Shown piece by piece: positions 6,400-7,909 of a stretch of DNA of 7,909 bases. Under the pieces are notes generated by a model. The model was not told the origin of the DNA. It searched no databases and saw only the letters and a list, made by a program, of their open reading frames with translations. The stretch covers positions 1-7,909 of the forward strand of contig DVOT01000248.1 of the NCBI GenBank assembly GCA_018713425.1, written 5' to 3'. How positions within the stretch are numbered: the first letter of the stretch is position 1; the number at the start of each line of letters is the position of its first letter. Source of the stretch: Alectryocaccomicrobium faecavium (lineage in GTDB: Bacteria > Bacillota > Clostridia > Christensenellales > Aristaeellaceae). The position numbers were made by a program, and so were the translations under genes.

Positions 6400-6960
6400 A
6401 TGGTATTGATGCAATATTCCCGCGAACATCCCGACGCGCAAATGGCAGCGCAAATCTTAGCGCTCGAGGAAACCGCATGGCCTTCGGATGGAGAAAATGC
6501 GCCTTTCCCCTCTGCTCCTGAAACGTATGTCACTTCTTTTGTCCTGCTCGATGAGGGCAGAGCCATTTGCCATGTGGGAATCCGAAACAGTTCCCTTTCC
6601 CATAAAGGACAGACCTATCTTGCCTATGGACTAAGCGAGGTCGTAACTCACCCACAGTACCAAAATCAGGGACTTGGCTCCAAAATGCTCAAGGTTGCTC
6701 GCCAGTTTATCCTCGACCATCGTCCGGATATCAGCGTCTTTACCTGCGCTCCGGAAAGGGTTTCCTTTTACACGCGCGGCGGGTGGCAGGCCGTTCCAGG
6801 CGCATGCTTTGTGGGCGGCACAGCAAAAAAACCATTCCGCAGCGATACTCTCGGATTGATTACGATGATGATGTTTTGCTCCGCCAAAGCCAAACAACAC
6901 AAATCGGCATTCGAAAACACCGACATCGTTTTCTCTCTGGGCGAAAACCAGCTTTGGTAG
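6400..6960 (+). CDS. GNAT-family N-acetyltransferase
   Basis: 186 residues. It should transfer an acetyl group from acetyl-CoA to an amine; the substrate is not evident. The acetyl-CoA-binding motif A is clear: VVTHPQYQNQGLGSKML, with the Q/R-x-x-G-x-G pyrophosphate loop as QNQGLG (88-93), followed by a helix and the beta strand ISVFTCAP and then SFYTRGGWQAV (122-132), the usual motif B. The ending DIVFSLGENQLW recalls small-molecule (AAC(2')-like) acetyltransferases, but that is a weak impression. ATG 6400 has AAAAGGAG (6385-6392) 7 nt upstream, a good fit; ATG 6409 is a poorer alternative. The gene reads visibly less GC-rich than the gcv genes, which may reflect later acquisition. It ends 2 bp from the stop of the convergent phosphotransferase gene, with no terminator between them. 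Confidence 0.85.
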   Translation: MVLMQYSREHPDAQMAAQILALEETAWPSDGENAPFPSAPETYVTSFVLLDEGRAICHVGIRNSSLSHKGQTYLAYGLSEVVTHPQYQNQGLGSKMLKVARQFILDHRPDISVFTCAPERVSFYTRGGWQAVPGACFVGGTAKKPFRSDTLGLITMMMFCSAKAKQHKSAFENTDIVFSLGENQLW

Positions 6961-6962
6961 TC

Positions 6963-7909
6963 CTATCCCCTTTTCTCCATCCAGGCCAGCGCTTCGCACT
7001 CGCGCCGCAAATGCGCAAGTGATTTCTGCCTTTCCAGCTCGCCAAGCCCATCGGCCAAAATGCCGCGAAGAAACTCGTAGATATCCTCCACGCGGCGGCG
7101 GAGGCGGTAAAAATCCATGGCCTGTGGGTTCAGCACGAAATCCGGCCGCAAGGCGGCATAAGTCTGAAGAAATTCCTCCCGCGCGTAATCAAAAAAGAAG
7201 CCATCGCTAAAGGCAAACAAATCTGACTCCGCCGGTGCAAACATCAGACCTTCCCAATCGATCAGGTGCAGCGCTTCACCGTCCCACATCAGGTTCCAAC
7301 CATGCACATCCGTATGGCACAGCGTGCATGCGGGCCGCTCCAACCGCATGCCCTCCGCCCGTTGGCCGAGCCTGTTTACGGCAGCCATGAGGATGGAAGC
7401 ATGGGGTACAAGAATCTGCCGTACGTCTTCTGGCAAATCCCGCGCGCAAAGATACGCCTCAATATCCGCCAAAAAGGGAACCACGTACGTTTCCGAGATT
7501 CCCTCCACCGACGCGCCAGGCCGAAAACCGCTGCCGTGCAAAGCCGCCAGCAATTGTGCCAACTGCCGGATCTGCTCTAACGTCAGCGGCGCATCCCCCA
7601 GCGTCTCCCCTTCGATATACGGAAACACCAACGCCAGGAAATCCGCATTTTCCACTTTATAGTCTCCGCTTTGGGTAAGCAATGGTGCCGCCATCCGCTC
7701 GCCGAGCGGCGTATTGTCCCGCAGCCACAAAACTACGGGCATATTTTCCCGCATCCGCGCAATCCAACTTTGCACTGTCGGCCTGTGCTTATCGTATACC
7801 TTCACAAAATACTGGCCGGCATCCGTATCTGCAACGAGCGCATGCGCGGACCAGCCGCCTGGCACTTCCCACATAGCTTTTATGCGCATTCCAAAGCAAC
7901 GATATAAAG
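6963..7909 (-). CDS. Aminoglycoside-phosphotransferase-family kinase (APH(9)-like), 5' end probably outside window
   Basis: Kinase-like small-molecule phosphotransferase. Counting from the ATG at 7889, the product shows 308 residues with the ATP-site lysine in YFVKVYD (K30), the Brenner motif CHTDVHGWNL (catalytic D194, N199) and the metal-binding aspartate in HLIDWEG (D211). The blocks PGGWSAHAL, VVLWLRDNTPLG and FPYIEGETLG resemble the APH(9)/spectinomycin-kinase branch of the family, though homologues also act on other substrates. The reading frame stays open from 7889 to the right edge and encodes LYRCFG just before that Met, resembling the helix that normally precedes the first strand in this branch. 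No proper ribosome binding site precedes the ATG. The true start is therefore probably beyond the window and about 15-30 residues are missing. Expression comes from outside, from the right. Resistance is a guess; a housekeeping or metabolite kinase role is equally open. Confidence 0.82.
   Translation of the reverse strand, partial: LYRCFGMRIKAMWEVPGGWSAHALVADTDAGQYFVKVYDKHRPTVQSWIARMRENMPVVLWLRDNTPLGERMAAPLLTQSGDYKVENADFLALVFPYIEGETLGDAPLTLEQIRQLAQLLAALHGSGFRPGASVEGISETYVVPFLADIEAYLCARDLPEDVRQILVPHASILMAAVNRLGQRAEGMRLERPACTLCHTDVHGWNLMWDGEALHLIDWEGLMFAPAESDLFAFSDGFFFDYAREEFLQTYAALRPDFVLNPQAMDFYRLRRRVEDIYEFLRGILADGLGELERQKSLAHLRRECEALAWMEKRG

Noticed and set aside
1..7909. CRISPR arrays, tRNA or rRNA genes, toxin-antitoxin pairs or defence islands
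   Set aside because: I looked for regularly spaced direct repeats, tRNA-like cloverleaf and TTCGA arms, and small paired genes in the gaps. The window is almost wholly filled by the genes listed and I saw none.

Overview
The window is a compact stretch of bacterial chromosome with tightly packed, mostly GC-rich genes. The gcvT-gcvH-gcvPA-gcvPB order, the P-protein split into two subunits, a YprB-type RNase H-like protein and strong AGGAGG-like ribosome binding sites all point to a Gram-positive bacterium of the Firmicutes type. It is probably a fairly high-GC member of the Clostridia. The assignment to Clostridia is an inference from gene style, not a match to a known genome.

Layout. Positions 1-130 hold the 3' tail of an IS5-family transposase gene and a candidate right end of that insertion sequence. 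Positions 131-282 are an intergenic leader with a good sigma-A-type promoter (TTGTAT, 17 bp spacer, TATAAT) and a strong ribosome binding site. Positions 283-4451 are four plus-strand genes of the glycine cleavage system: T-protein, H-protein and the two P-protein subunits. They are spaced by 1-5 bp or overlap by 4 bp. gcvT appears to start at a CTG codon. The same run continues without a break into a YprB-like exonuclease-fold protein (4448-5569) and a tetratricopeptide-repeat protein (5575-6312). A long hairpin at 6333-6378 probably ends this transcript. A GNAT acetyltransferase (6400-6960, plus strand) follows, then a convergent aminoglycoside-phosphotransferase-family gene (minus strand, stop at 6963) whose 5' end probably lies beyond the right edge.

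How the genes work together. GcvPA/GcvPB decarboxylate glycine and load the aminomethyl group onto the lipoyl lysine of GcvH. GcvT passes the one-carbon unit to tetrahydrofolate and releases ammonia. The L-protein (dihydrolipoyl dehydrogenase) that completes the cycle, and any lipoate ligase, are not in the window. The YprB-like and TPR genes are probably co-transcribed with the glycine genes, but nothing in their sequences ties them to glycine metabolism. The GNAT and APH genes look like a separate accessory pair that modifies small molecules, perhaps antibiotics; their substrates are unknown.

I see no clearly new biological system. The points most worth a second look are the CTG start of gcvT, the insertion sequence directly upstream of a gcv operon that has no visible glycine riboswitch, and the GNAT/APH convergent pair.
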